From Planctomycetota bacterium (GTDB lineage: Bacteria; Planctomycetota; Phycisphaerae; UBA1845): 52,170 nucleotides of DNA. The stretch lies in assembly GCA_016200265.1 (NCBI GenBank), contig JACQFE010000024.1, forward strand, positions 1 through 52,170, read 5' to 3'. A model generated the notes under the pieces. It saw only the letters and a program-made list of their open reading frames with translations. It did no database searches and was not told the origin of the DNA. The stretch's first letter is position 1. Every line of letters begins with the position of its first letter. The translations under genes were made by a program, and so were the position numbers. This document shows positions 36,220 through 45,255 of this stretch, piece by piece.

Positions 36220-36526
36220 TGCTGAATCGCTTGAATAGTCGTCGCAACCGCGACTTGCAATTCCATTTCCTCGCGGCTGGGCATTGATTGCAGAACCTGC
36301 GTCGGTCAATGCCGGGCCGACTTCGCGACAAAATCCGCCTTGGAAAGACGCATCAAGATTCAGACCTGTCCGATCGGTATCGTAGACAAATTCGCGTCAT
36401 TCTTCAACTCCCTAGGTTCCTGGCTCAATATTGGCCATTCCGGACAAGGTATCGAACCAAGGAAACAGCATCTACCTTGCGAATCGGCCCACGCTTGGAG
36501 CGAGTCCGAACAGGCAATGGCAGCCG

Positions 36527-36562
36527 CCTCAACCCTTTCGCCTCTTAGGGAAAGGGTTGAGG
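36527..36562. repeat. Perfect 13-bp inverted repeat
   Basis: cctcaaccctttc (36527-36539) is matched exactly by gaaagggttgagg (36550-36562), with a 10-base loop. The layout resembles the pyrimidine-rich 'ccctctcccnnnnggga-gaggg' dispersed repeats found in many bacteria. There is no T-run, and the site is between divergent genes, so it is unlikely to be a terminator. Confidence 0.75.
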
Positions 36563-36667
36563 CCAAGAGCCGCTGCATTCAGCCGCCATCCGACAATCCG
36601 TACAAGTCAATCCCGTGTGACGGCGCAACCAAACTGATCGTCAATCAGCTTCTAAAAGTCATTCACA

Positions 36668-36697
36668 TTGCCGATCAACCCGAAGACGGGTTATGAT
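36668..36697 (+). promoter_or_regulatory. Candidate promoter of the aldolase gene
   Basis: ttgccg (36668-36673) and tatgat (36692-36697) are 18 bases apart, placing transcription start near 36704 and leaving a leader of about 45 bases with a ggagga ribosome site. Judged by eye. Confidence 0.45.
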
Positions 36698-36747
36698 AAC
36701 TTTGACATGTTTCCACCAAGAGCCGGTTCAAATGGAGGAAGATAACG

Positions 36748-37800
36748 ATGAGCGCAATCACCGACTTGCTAGGTTCCGCCGCTGAAAGTCTCCTGACGTA
36801 CAAGTGCCGCGGCATCGAAAAATCGCACCTGCACGTCCCCGGCCCCGATTTTATCGATCGGGTGCTGGCGGCATCGGATCGACCGACGCCCGTGCTCAGG
36901 AGCTTGCAGTGCGTCTTTAGCCACGGGAGACTTGGTGGAACCGGCTATTTATCGATTCTGCCGGTCGATCAGGGAATTGAGCACTCGGCCGGAGCCTCGT
37001 TTGCCCCGAACCCGATTTATTTTGACCCGGAAAATGTGGTGAAGCTGGCGATCGAGGGCGGCTGCAACGCAGTGGCCTCGACGCTCGGCGGGCTTGGGGC
37101 CGTTGCCCGCAAATTTGCACACAAAATCCCGTTCCTCGTGAAGCTCAACCACAATGAGCTTCTCACGTACCCAACCAAGTACGACCAGATCATGTTCGCC
37201 AACGTGCATCAGGCGCGTGAGATGGGAGCTGTCGCGGTTGGTGCCACGATTTATTTCGGCTCCGAAGAATCCGGCCGCCAAATTCAGGAAGTCAGCGAAG
37301 CCTTCCACGCCGCACATGAGCTGGGAATGGCCACCGTGCTCTGGTGCTATCTTCGTAATAATGCATTTAAGAAAGACGGCGTCGATTATCACACGGCCGC
37401 TGACCTCACCAGCCAGGCGAATCATCTTGGCGTGACCATCGAGGCCGACATCATCAAGCAAAAGCAAGCCACGAACAACGGCGGCTTCACGGCCATCAAC
37501 TTCAGCAAGACCAGCAAGCTCGTTTATGAAAAACTTGCTCCGGACCATCCAATCGAATTGACTCGCTACCAGATCGCCGGCTGCTACATGGGCCGAATGG
37601 GTCTCATTAACTCAGGCGGCGAATCCACCGGCGCCTCCGACTTCGCCGACGCCGCTCGAACGGCCGTCATCAACAAGCGCGCCGGCGGAATGGGCCTGAT
37701 ATCCGGCCGCAAAGCGTTCCAGCGAGCGATGGCTGAAGGCGTCAAGCTGCTGAACATTATTCAGGATGTGTACGCAGACAAGAGCATCACAATTGCGTGA
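36748..37800 (+). CDS. fbaB: Class I (DhnA-type) fructose-bisphosphate aldolase
   Basis: 350 residues. It cleaves or forms fructose 1,6-bisphosphate through a Schiff base, without metal. The family signs are [48 protein letters not shown] and EADIIKQK with the Schiff-base Lys237. The C-terminal phosphate-binding SGGES and [17 protein letters not shown] segments are present. A strong ggagga site lies eight bases before ATG 36748. It stands alone between a divergent FHA gene and a convergent hydrolase gene. Confidence 0.95.
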   Translation: MSAITDLLGSAAESLLTYKCRGIEKSHLHVPGPDFIDRVLAASDRPTPVLRSLQCVFSHGRLGGTGYLSILPVDQGIEHSAGASFAPNPIYFDPENVVKLAIEGGCNAVASTLGGLGAVARKFAHKIPFLVKLNHNELLTYPTKYDQIMFANVHQAREMGAVAVGATIYFGSEESGRQIQEVSEAFHAAHELGMATVLWCYLRNNAFKKDGVDYHTAADLTSQANHLGVTIEADIIKQKQATNNGGFTAINFSKTSKLVYEKLAPDHPIELTRYQIAGCYMGRMGLINSGGESTGASDFADAARTAVINKRAGGMGLISGRKAFQRAMAEGVKLLNIIQDVYADKSITIA

Positions 37801-38025
37801 CCGCAAGTGTGATCCGGCCAAGAAACTTCTGTTGTTGTGATCTTGTTTCTTGTTCTTGGTTAGTTGGGGCTTTGCCAGATCGTCTTTGCGTAAACATCCG
37901 TGCTGGCCGTGGCCGTGACTCGAATTCGTGGTCCGCGCCGCAGGGAACGCCCTGAAATCTGACCCAGGTTAAGCTGGGGAAATCTTGCGCGTCAGTGTAA
38001 TCACCGACCATGGAAAGACTGTTGC

Positions 38026-39138
38026 TCATTGACCTACAACCACCGTCGCCGGCGTCACGAGCAAGCCATTGGAGAGTCGGCCCATGAAAGTCTGCTCGGT
38101 CGTATCACCCAATGCATAGTTACGATCCGTGCCCTTAAAGACAGCGTCCGTTAGGCCATCGAATAACTTCCAATAGCCGTAATAATCGAGCCCGTCCGGC
38201 GGATGCGGATTTTGGCGAAACCGTGAGCCGACAAGCCCTTGTAAGAAATTATGATTTTCCGCACCCGAATCGATCGCCTGAAAGTCGGAATCCGCAAGTG
38301 ACGGCGCTTGGGGCGGAAACTTCGGAAGCGTGGCGCACGGGGCAAGGTGATCCGCGATGAGCGGTGGATTCGATCGACGATCGGAGTGCAGCGTCACGAG
38401 ATTCAGATTTTCCGGGGGAATCTGAGTGAGCGCTTTGCGGATCATTTTTGCGGCGTGGTCGCCGACCCGCGTGTCTGCATCCCCCACGACCAGCAACACA
38501 AGGCAATCCGCAGGAACGGTCGAAAGGTCATTCAGTGAAAGACTGCTCTCACCGCCGGGTGCTGCCGCCATGAACGCCTTGACCGGCGGCAAACCATCAC
38601 GCACCGTGATCGCGGCGATGTTTGCTCCGATCAGCCCGCCCAGCGAGTGCGTGACGATCGCCATTTGGTCAGTCCGTGGCTTCACCAGACTGGTCGAGAG
38701 CTGAGTCCACGCCTGCTTAACGGCAATTTCCGCGTATGAAGTCATTAGCGACGTCGAAGTCACCAGAGTGGCCTGATAGCGCGGGTAGATGACGATATGA
38801 CCCTTGCGAACGATATGCTCGATCCATGCCCCATAGGCTCGCGGGTTCATACCGCCCCATCCGTGCAGGAACAGGACGACCGGCGCTTCCGCAGGAATAG
38901 GATCGGCCGGCGTGAAGATCCAGTATTCGCCATTACCCGATCCAAATTCCTGTGTGATGACTGTGCCATGGGCATAGTCCGATCCGCCGGGCCCCTGAGC
39001 CGGCTGACTTGGCGGTAACAGCAATGGGGCGCTGATCGACGTGCACGAGGCGATCAAGAGTGCGCAAATGCCGCACAGCAACACAGACAAACGCGGGGCA
39101 AGAACTCGTTCAAATTCTCGAAACAGATTTGACCTCAT
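38026..39138 (-). CDS. Lipoprotein alpha/beta hydrolase (paralogue A)
   Basis: About 370 residues. The N-terminus has a lipoprotein signal with lipobox-like LLIASC, so it is probably lipid-anchored. The alpha/beta hydrolase core shows VVLFLHGWGGMNP (oxyanion loop), the nucleophile elbow IVTHSLGGLIGA (Ser) and a late His in LHSDRRSNPPLIADHL or nearby. The C-terminus YGYWKLFDGLTDAVFKG with GDTTEQTFMG is shared almost motif for motif with the gene at 41404-42420. ATG 39138 has ggag nine bases upstream; ATG 39153 is also possible. Chlorophyllase/PAF-acetylhydrolase-like fold; the substrate is unknown. Confidence 0.82.
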   Translation of the reverse strand: MRSNLFREFERVLAPRLSVLLCGICALLIASCTSISAPLLLPPSQPAQGPGGSDYAHGTVITQEFGSGNGEYWIFTPADPIPAEAPVVLFLHGWGGMNPRAYGAWIEHIVRKGHIVIYPRYQATLVTSTSLMTSYAEIAVKQAWTQLSTSLVKPRTDQMAIVTHSLGGLIGANIAAITVRDGLPPVKAFMAAAPGGESSLSLNDLSTVPADCLVLLVVGDADTRVGDHAAKMIRKALTQIPPENLNLVTLHSDRRSNPPLIADHLAPCATLPKFPPQAPSLADSDFQAIDSGAENHNFLQGLVGSRFRQNPHPPDGLDYYGYWKLFDGLTDAVFKGTDRNYALGDTTEQTFMGRLSNGLLVTPATVVVGQ

Positions 39139-39190
39139 TCCATGTGACTCCATTCTCCATCAAGGACAATTCGGCGACATCGTAATCAAG

Positions 39191-39223
39191 ACCCTCTGAT
39201 CAGGGTGTTGTTAGTTTGCAAAC
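39191..39223. promoter_or_regulatory. Two adjacent palindromes upstream of hydrolase A
   Basis: accct-ctgatc-agggt (39191-39206) and the perfect 10-mer gtttgcaaac (39214-39223) lie 53-85 bp upstream of the hydrolase start, in a 190-bp gap. Either could be an operator. No regulator is adjacent. Confidence 0.3.
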
Positions 39224-39327
39224 ATCAACCCTCACGCGCGCCGCATCCTATTGTTGCAGCGCAGCTCTCATCGGACGCAAAATAACTGAATTGCAAGGTA
39301 TTGGCGAACGACTTGATTGCAGATCTG

Positions 39328-41382
39328 TTACTTGTCGCGTCGGCGAGCGCGTGGCGCGGTATGCAGAAAGCTTAATGCCAGAATTCCAAATAGTGTCCCG
39401 ACAAATCCCAGCGCACCGGCAGCACCGCAGGCCGTCGGACCGGTGACCTGCTTGTCGGGTGTATCCCCGGGGCCGCTCAGGGAAGTCGGCGGTGTTTCCG
39501 GTGTCTGTGGAGTCGACGTTGTGTTTTCACACGCATCACCGATGCCGTTTCCATTCGAATCGGCTTGATCGAAATTCCGTACGAGCGGGCAATTGTCCTG
39601 CAAGTTCAAAACTCCATCGCCGTCGATATCGGGATCGCAACGATCTGGAACGCCGTCGTGGTCGGTATCTGTGGAATCGACATTGGCAACGAGCGGAAAC
39701 GGATCCTGTTCGTTGGGAATGCAATCACCATCGACGTCAGGATCACATTCGTCGCCGATGCCGTCGCCATCGAGATCATTCTGCGAGAGGTTCCAAACCG
39801 TCGGGCAATTGTCTTTGTCGTCGGGAATGCTGTCGCCATCCGTGTCCGTCCCAGGATGCTGGCCGATGTACAGACGCATTCCCGTGAAAGGATTGGCCGA
39901 GCCCACGAAGAGACCGAGCTTGCTTGAAACGAACGAGCGAATGCCGTACGCGAAGCGATCTCCAAGGCCGATGAACGAAATCAATCGCCAGGTCTCGCCG
40001 TCATGCGTCGCCCACAGGTCAAATCCCTCTTCCGCTGCCGAGATGAGGTCGGCGATCTCGTCCGGCCCATAGAGATTGAGCACGGCGGCCACATTCGGAT
40101 AGCGGCTCAGGTCAATGTGGCCATCGAGCACCGAGAGATCAATTCCCGACCTATACTGCGCAAAAACCGAATTATCAAGCGTGCCCACATAAAGGATGCC
40201 CTCATGCACCATCATCCGCCACATGTAACCGGTAAATGGATTTCCAAAGCCGGAGATCAGGCCGCTGATGGGTTTCTTGAAACCGGCCGGCGTTTGCCGT
40301 TCATCGCCAACGACGAGTTCCCATGAATCGTCGCCGCGAACGCGAATGATCTCCGCCGGTGCGGGCTGGAAATCAGGAATCAATTTGGCGGCGCCGAAGT
40401 AGATACCGGTGCCAACGTAGAGGTAATCTCCAAATGGAAATAGACTGAGGACGCTTTGGTTTTTCTGTCCTCGATACGCACCGTCGACGAGCACCTTTGA
40501 AAACGCGTATGGCGGCTGACCTTCGGCCTTTGTTTTCAAGAGCTGAAAACCGCTAATCCCGAAAGTGCCGACATAGAGATAGCCTTCGAATACGCTCAAT
40601 TCAAACGCGCCGATGTTCGCAGGATCGCCAAAGCCGCCCACGGCCGAGGGGGTGAATCCATCAACGGCTGGGTTTTCCGAATGGAACATGACCGGGGCCG
40701 TCGTGTCGCCGACCAGACCGAGCACGAATAGCTTATTCTTGAAAACCGTCAAAGAGCGAAACGAACGACAGTCGCCCGCATTGGGAAAATTGAGCGGCAC
40801 TTCCTCAAAATGACGACCATCCACGCTCCGAAGGATCTGCGCACCCACGCCGGGTAATTCAACCGAAGTAAAGGTGCCAACGTAGAGCGCTTCAATGCCG
40901 TCGGGCTCTGTGAAAACGGCCATTGTACGATAGCCGGAGGCGCGCGGTACATTGATTGTCGAGCCATCCGACTGCAATGCGCTGAATGTCGGCGAGATGA
41001 ACACCAGTTCGACCTGATTGGTTTTTGGGTCATAGGTGTATATCCGGCCGCGTAAATCGTTGTCGAGGAGGTTGTCGGCACAGTGGACGGGGATTTCAGG
41101 ATTGGTGCCCGTCCCCTGGGAGGCAAAAGTCAAACAAAAGAAATTATGATTCGTGCCAATGTAGAGTTTTCCTTTGAACTCCGCCATTGACCACGCGTAT
41201 CCGTTCGCATTGTCGCCGAATCCCTGTTCGCCAAGCTGACGAAAATCATTTTGGAGCAGGAAGTCTTCGCCGTGCGATTGATGCGGCGCGAACAATAAGA
41301 CCGCCGCGCTAACGATCGTCAGCGCGAGCGGGTTGCAGTTTGAGAAACCTGGTCGGCGATTCTTCGCAGAGTTGAAGTGCAA
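39328..41382 (-). CDS. Secreted protein with thrombospondin type-3 calcium repeats and C-terminal anchor-like tail
   Basis: 684 residues. A signal peptide ([20 protein letters not shown]) is followed by about 470 residues with repeated propeller-like strands ([60 protein letters not shown]), probably a beta-propeller. TSP3 repeats follow ([62 protein letters not shown]), which bind many calcium ions. After a Pro/Thr linker the tail reads [21 protein letters not shown] then Arg/Lys: Cys-Gly, helix, basic end, as in the subtilase of this window. The TTG start at 41382 has aaggggga about eight bases before. It sits between the two paralogous hydrolases. Confidence 0.87.
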   Translation of the reverse strand: MHFNSAKNRRPGFSNCNPLALTIVSAAVLLFAPHQSHGEDFLLQNDFRQLGEQGFGDNANGYAWSMAEFKGKLYIGTNHNFFCLTFASQGTGTNPEIPVHCADNLLDNDLRGRIYTYDPKTNQVELVFISPTFSALQSDGSTINVPRASGYRTMAVFTEPDGIEALYVGTFTSVELPGVGAQILRSVDGRHFEEVPLNFPNAGDCRSFRSLTVFKNKLFVLGLVGDTTAPVMFHSENPAVDGFTPSAVGGFGDPANIGAFELSVFEGYLYVGTFGISGFQLLKTKAEGQPPYAFSKVLVDGAYRGQKNQSVLSLFPFGDYLYVGTGIYFGAAKLIPDFQPAPAEIIRVRGDDSWELVVGDERQTPAGFKKPISGLISGFGNPFTGYMWRMMVHEGILYVGTLDNSVFAQYRSGIDLSVLDGHIDLSRYPNVAAVLNLYGPDEIADLISAAEEGFDLWATHDGETWRLISFIGLGDRFAYGIRSFVSSKLGLFVGSANPFTGMRLYIGQHPGTDTDGDSIPDDKDNCPTVWNLSQNDLDGDGIGDECDPDVDGDCIPNEQDPFPLVANVDSTDTDHDGVPDRCDPDIDGDGVLNLQDNCPLVRNFDQADSNGNGIGDACENTTSTPQTPETPPTSLSGPGDTPDKQVTGPTACGAAGALGFVGTLFGILALSFLHTAPRARRRDK

Positions 41383-41403
41383 CGTATCTTCCCCCTTCGA
41401 GCC

Positions 41404-42420
41404 TCACGGCCCGATGACTTCAGCCGGTATTACCGGCACCCCATCGCTCCATAACCCCATGAACGTCAGCTCGGTAGTATCGCCGAAAGCATACTCACAA
41501 TTGGCGCCGTAGAATGCGCAGTCAAGTAGGCCGTCGGTCCACTTCCAATAACCATAGAAGTCCAGCGCATTGGAGTGCGTCCAATTGCTCGGAGCATCAT
41601 GGCCTGCCGGAAGCGGCGGCACGCCGTGATGGTCCGAGGAAATGCTCACAATCTGCTTATTGATTAGTGGAACACGTGTCGCGCCATTGAGAATGTAGTG
41701 CGAGGCCTCGTCATACACGTAACGATCATCAGTCGAAACAACGGCCAATAACTGCGTGCCTCCATCAATCGTAGAGTAATCGGCCGCGGCGAGCAGGCTG
41801 TCGAAAGTCCCCTTGGGACCGTCACCGGAATCAGCCGCATGAGTCAATAAGATGCACCGCGGCACAGGCAATCCTTCGGTGACCGCCCGGCTGGCGACAT
41901 TGGATTCAATGACGGATCCGAGGGAGTGAGCGACGAATGCGACATGATCGAGCTCCGGGCGCACATGATCGCGTAATGACAGGGCGCCGAAGCCGTCTCG
42001 GATTGCCATAATGGCATTATCAACATAGGCCGACGCAGGCGGAGCGTTGTCCGTTTGATAGAATGGACAAATGACCGAGTGACCTTTGCGGACCATGTGT
42101 GTGATCCAGGCCATGTAATTCTGAGGGTTTGGGACTCCAAAGCCATGGAAAAACACGATCACTGGTGCGGTCGCCGGCTTGGGATCGGCGGGTTCGAATA
42201 AGTAATACTCTGTCGCACCTGAGCCAAGTTTCAACCCCGAAAAACTGGCGTGCGGATAATCGCTCGACCCCGGGCCCGTCGTTGGTTGCAGCGGCGGCGA
42301 AATGATGCGCGATGTTTCACGCCCTGCGCGCGGGCCCGCGACGACGTGAGTGACAAGATACGACGTTGCCAACAAAATCGCGGAAAACCCAAGCGCCTGA
42401 ATTACATTTCGAGATTGCAT
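41404..42420 (-). CDS. Exported alpha/beta hydrolase (paralogue B)
   Basis: 338 residues from ATG 42420, which has ggag eight bases upstream; the frame is open to a TTG at 42462. The N-terminus (FSAILLATSYLVTHVVAG) is a signal or anchor without a lipobox. Core motifs are VIVFFHGFGVPNP, the nucleophile elbow FVAHSLGSVIES and SSDHHGVPPLPAGHDAP with a candidate catalytic His. The end, FYGYWKWTDGLLDCAFYGAN and GDTTELTFMGLWSDG, matches paralogue A. It follows 21 bp before the TSP3 gene on the same strand, so B, TSP3 and perhaps A are one transcript. Activity is not known. Confidence 0.83.
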   Translation of the reverse strand: MQSRNVIQALGFSAILLATSYLVTHVVAGPRAGRETSRIISPPLQPTTGPGSSDYPHASFSGLKLGSGATEYYLFEPADPKPATAPVIVFFHGFGVPNPQNYMAWITHMVRKGHSVICPFYQTDNAPPASAYVDNAIMAIRDGFGALSLRDHVRPELDHVAFVAHSLGSVIESNVASRAVTEGLPVPRCILLTHAADSGDGPKGTFDSLLAAADYSTIDGGTQLLAVVSTDDRYVYDEASHYILNGATRVPLINKQIVSISSDHHGVPPLPAGHDAPSNWTHSNALDFYGYWKWTDGLLDCAFYGANCEYAFGDTTELTFMGLWSDGVPVIPAEVIGP

Positions 42421-42458
42421 CTCCTCCACTCCGTTACACTGCAGGATTGCGCGATCAC

Positions 42459-43337
42459 TCAAGTCGGCATTGACGCGGCCGAATTCTCCTTGGCGTTTCG
42501 CACATAGCCCGCGGGATCGTGCAAATACGGAACAACTCGCTCAATGAACACATCCGGCGCGTGCAGCAGAAAGAAATGCCCGACGCTCGGAACGACCTGT
42601 CCAATGCAATGCGGCATCCTCGCCGAAAGGTGGCTGGCCACATTCTTGAAAGGCGAAATTTCTCCGTAAAACGCCATGCACGGGGGCGTGATGTCGGCTA
42701 ATCGCTCTTCGCTCAAGCCCGATGGGTCGCGAAAGTCCTTTGACAGCGTCGTCTCTTCAAGCAGCTTGCGGAAACGGGGCGTGTCCCGGGTGCCGCCGCG
42801 GCGCAAACCGAATTGTACCGGGATTTCCGTGCTCTTTTGCAAGATCGTGTCGATCCCCTGCTGGTCGGCGCGATTGAACCACTCCGGCGTGATTCCAAGG
42901 TCGGGCAGCTCTTTCTTCCAGATTTCCCAGCCCGGCCAATGGTCTATGTTACGAAGGTGACGAAGGGCTGCAAAGCCGGTGTCGCACAAGACGATGCCGT
43001 CGCAACGTTCCGGATACAACAGTGCGAAGTGCAATGTGACCGAGCCGCCGTAACTATGGCCGATGATGCGTGCCCGCTCGATGCCGAGCGTGTCCATTAG
43101 AGCGACAAGATCGCCGGCGAGATCGGCCGACGTATAGCCTGACGGGGTTGAATCGGAATAGCCGTGGCCCTTGAGATCGTACGCGGTGACACGAAATTGC
43201 TCCGTCAGGGCAGGGAAAACTTTGGTGATATACCAGAACGCAATGCTTGCGGTGAGGCCGTGAACAAGAATCACGTCCGGACCCTCGCCCTTGGTTTGAT
43301 AATGTACGTTTACCCCGTTGACGATTGCCTTGCTCAT
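42459..43337 (-). CDS. Cytoplasmic alpha/beta-fold hydrolase
   Basis: 292 residues. Typical AB-hydrolase-1 layout: VILVHGLTASIAFWYI (oxyanion), VTAYDLKGHGYSD, nucleophile elbow RIIGHSYGGSVTL (Ser), acid within TPPCMAFYGEISPF, and the His in VVPSVGHFFLLHAPD. No signal peptide, so unlike the two paralogues downstream it works inside the cell. ATG 43337 (MSKAIVNGVNVHYQTKG) is the right start; the open frame before it lies in the previous gene. It begins 11 bp after the phosphatase-superfamily gene and is the last gene of the PKS operon, so it may release or edit acyl chains like a thioesterase; that role is inferred. Confidence 0.9.
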   Translation of the reverse strand: MSKAIVNGVNVHYQTKGEGPDVILVHGLTASIAFWYITKVFPALTEQFRVTAYDLKGHGYSDSTPSGYTSADLAGDLVALMDTLGIERARIIGHSYGGSVTLHFALLYPERCDGIVLCDTGFAALRHLRNIDHWPGWEIWKKELPDLGITPEWFNRADQQGIDTILQKSTEIPVQFGLRRGGTRDTPRFRKLLEETTLSKDFRDPSGLSEERLADITPPCMAFYGEISPFKNVASHLSARMPHCIGQVVPSVGHFFLLHAPDVFIERVVPYLHDPAGYVRNAKENSAASMPT

Positions 43338-43348
43338 ACGCCCCCGCG

Positions 43349-44956
43349 TTATTCGATGTATCCGAGCGCCCGCAATCGCATCAGAACCTGAGCTTCGCCT
43401 TCCGCATCGATGAACGGCTCCGTATTTTCGACATTGACGACCGGGTGATCCGTGTGGCCGTTTAATTTTGGAGCCGCTTCGCGGACGTAACTCCGCGTGA
43501 ACAACTCTGAAAGCACTCGGCCTTCGAGTTCGCGCGGAATCGGCAACCCAAGTGCGTAGAGAATCGTCGGCGCGACATCGAGCAGGCTGACCGGATCGAT
43601 CTGCGCTCCGCGACGCACATCCGCGCCGCGCGCGAGAATAATGCCCTGCGGGTGATGGCATCCCATCACCACACTGCGGGGCTTTAAGACTGTGTCCGAA
43701 CGCAAGACAGAGAAGAACCCATGATCTCGCAATGCTACCGTGAAATCCGGAGCAAAATTGATCATCTCGCCCGCGAATGCCTCTTCGCGCGTCCAGACTT
43801 TGGTGACCAACTGTTCACCTGTCGCGGGATCAACGCATCGATTCAGGAGTGCATAGCGAAGTTCATCGCGAAAGACTTCATAGTCCGAAGGATCAATACC
43901 ATGTTCGCCACGAATTCCCTTCACCGGAATGTGAATGCCATTGCTGCTGGCCGACGTCGCGTACGCGCGCGTCCGTGACATGTCCAAGTGCGTGAGGTGA
44001 TAAGGATGCGCGGCGCCCAGTTCCTGAGAATCCTGATGTTCAACGGCCGCATCGCCTTTCCAAGTCAAATAACCCTGCTGTTCGAGCCAGGTGTTCATGT
44101 AGACGATTTCGCTGGTTCCGGTGAAGCCGTGATCGGAGGCAATCAGCACAAGCCCGTCGTCGCCGACGATTTGCACCGTTTCACCCAGGAATCCATCAAT
44201 CTTACGGAAATAATCCCAACATCGCTCCCGCGTGCGAAGAAAATCTTGTGACGGGTTTGCAGGCTCATACGCCGGATCGAGGAACTGCCACACAAGGTGC
44301 TGCAATTTATCCACGCCGTCAAACACAATCCCTGTCAAGTCGCAGGGATCGTTGACGAGCAAATGTTTCATGCAGTTGAACCATTGCTGCTCACGGCGGA
44401 TGTGCAGATCGATCCACGGCTCGTAATCATGCAATTGAGTCCCGGCGACGGCCTTTTCTTCTTCCTGGAAGTTCATGGCCATCGTCTGAAGATCGAAGCT
44501 ACCGATTTCATTCTTCAATCGATCGATGATCCCCTGCGGATGGCTATGCGCCCGAACCCAGCGGTATGGAACCCAGCCGGGAATTACATATCCGTTGATT
44601 TTTGGGGCGGGACTATGGGCGACGAAGTTGAATGAGCCTGCTCGGCGGCCCGCGCGGGAGACCATCGACCAGATTGTCTCACAGCGAATTTCGCGCGAAG
44701 AAATGATTCGCAGATACGGCGAATCCTCGGATTCAAATTGAAGAAAGTTGAAAATGCCGTGGGCGCCCGGTGATCGTCCCGTAACCAAAGTCGTCCAGGC
44801 GGGCGGCGTCAGCGGCGGAATCGTCGAGTTCAGCAATCCGCGCGCGCCTTCACTCACGAACCTCGCGAAATTTGGCATCACACCCCGGCGCGCAAGATCA
44901 TCGAGCACCGAATAAGTGGCCCCATCCAATCCAAAGATCACCACGCGACCCGCCAT
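43349..44956 (-). CDS. Alkaline phosphatase-superfamily phosphodiesterase/nucleotide pyrophosphatase-like
   Basis: 535 residues. Metal and catalytic motifs of the type I phosphodiesterase/AP superfamily: VVIFGLDGATYSVLDD (Asp10 site), TIPPLTPPAWTTLVTGRSPG (nucleophile Thr region), IVFDGVDKLQHLVW, VLIASDHGF (Asp-His pair) and GCHHPQGIILARG (His). The family hydrolyses phosphate or sulfate esters or moves phospho-groups. There is no signal peptide. The start overlaps the acyl carrier protein stop by one base (taatg). Placement inside the PKS operon suggests action on the lipid product, for instance adding or removing a head group. Confidence 0.9.
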   Translation of the reverse strand: MAGRVVIFGLDGATYSVLDDLARRGVMPNFARFVSEGARGLLNSTIPPLTPPAWTTLVTGRSPGAHGIFNFLQFESEDSPYLRIISSREIRCETIWSMVSRAGRRAGSFNFVAHSPAPKINGYVIPGWVPYRWVRAHSHPQGIIDRLKNEIGSFDLQTMAMNFQEEEKAVAGTQLHDYEPWIDLHIRREQQWFNCMKHLLVNDPCDLTGIVFDGVDKLQHLVWQFLDPAYEPANPSQDFLRTRERCWDYFRKIDGFLGETVQIVGDDGLVLIASDHGFTGTSEIVYMNTWLEQQGYLTWKGDAAVEHQDSQELGAAHPYHLTHLDMSRTRAYATSASSNGIHIPVKGIRGEHGIDPSDYEVFRDELRYALLNRCVDPATGEQLVTKVWTREEAFAGEMINFAPDFTVALRDHGFFSVLRSDTVLKPRSVVMGCHHPQGIILARGADVRRGAQIDPVSLLDVAPTILYALGLPIPRELEGRVLSELFTRSYVREAAPKLNGHTDHPVVNVENTEPFIDAEGEAQVLMRLRALGYIE

Positions 44957-45255
44957 TACGGCTTTTTCCCCGTTCGAGAAAGATGATCGACCACAAACGT
45001 CACCAGCTCGCCGATAGTGACGTCCTTCGCATTTCGTTCATTCGCTTTCATCAGGAATTCCGCGAAGGGCAGTGAACGATTATAGTGGTCTTCGATCGCC
45101 GAGCCTAGCGCGACCGCATCAATCGATTCAAAACCAAGGTCCTGAAAAATGCCGGTCTGCTCGGTGATTTCACCGGAATAATCCCAGTCATCTCGCAGCG
45201 TGGTGATCACCTTGAGCAATTCGGACCGTACCGAGTTCCGATCAATGGGTAGCAT
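44956..45255 (-). CDS. Free-standing acyl carrier protein
   Basis: About 99 residues from ATG 45255. The phosphopantetheine site is DLGFESIDAVALG, with the attachment Ser at residue 44; the motif is ESI rather than the DSL of fatty-acid-synthase ACP. It is preceded by aaggaaaaac and overlaps the end of the PKS gene by 14 bp; a TTG six codons earlier is possible. It is followed by a one-base overlap with the phosphodiesterase gene. It probably carries the primer or the finished chain between the PKS and tailoring enzymes. Confidence 0.93.
   Translation of the reverse strand: MLPIDRNSVRSELLKVITTLRDDWDYSGEITEQTGIFQDLGFESIDAVALGSAIEDHYNRSLPFAEFLMKANERNAKDVTIGELVTFVVDHLSRTGKKP

Larger units (their letters stand above)
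36220..36747. other. Divergent intergenic region before the aldolase
   Basis: It holds a strong 13-bp inverted repeat (36527-36562), a candidate promoter for the aldolase (36668-36697) and its ggagga ribosome site near 36734. No reading frame looks real. Confidence 0.55.

Noticed and set aside
43337..43661. N-terminal extension of the cytoplasmic hydrolase
   Set aside because: It overlaps the end of the phosphodiesterase gene, is Arg/Ser-rich, and the conserved hydrolase start is at 43337.
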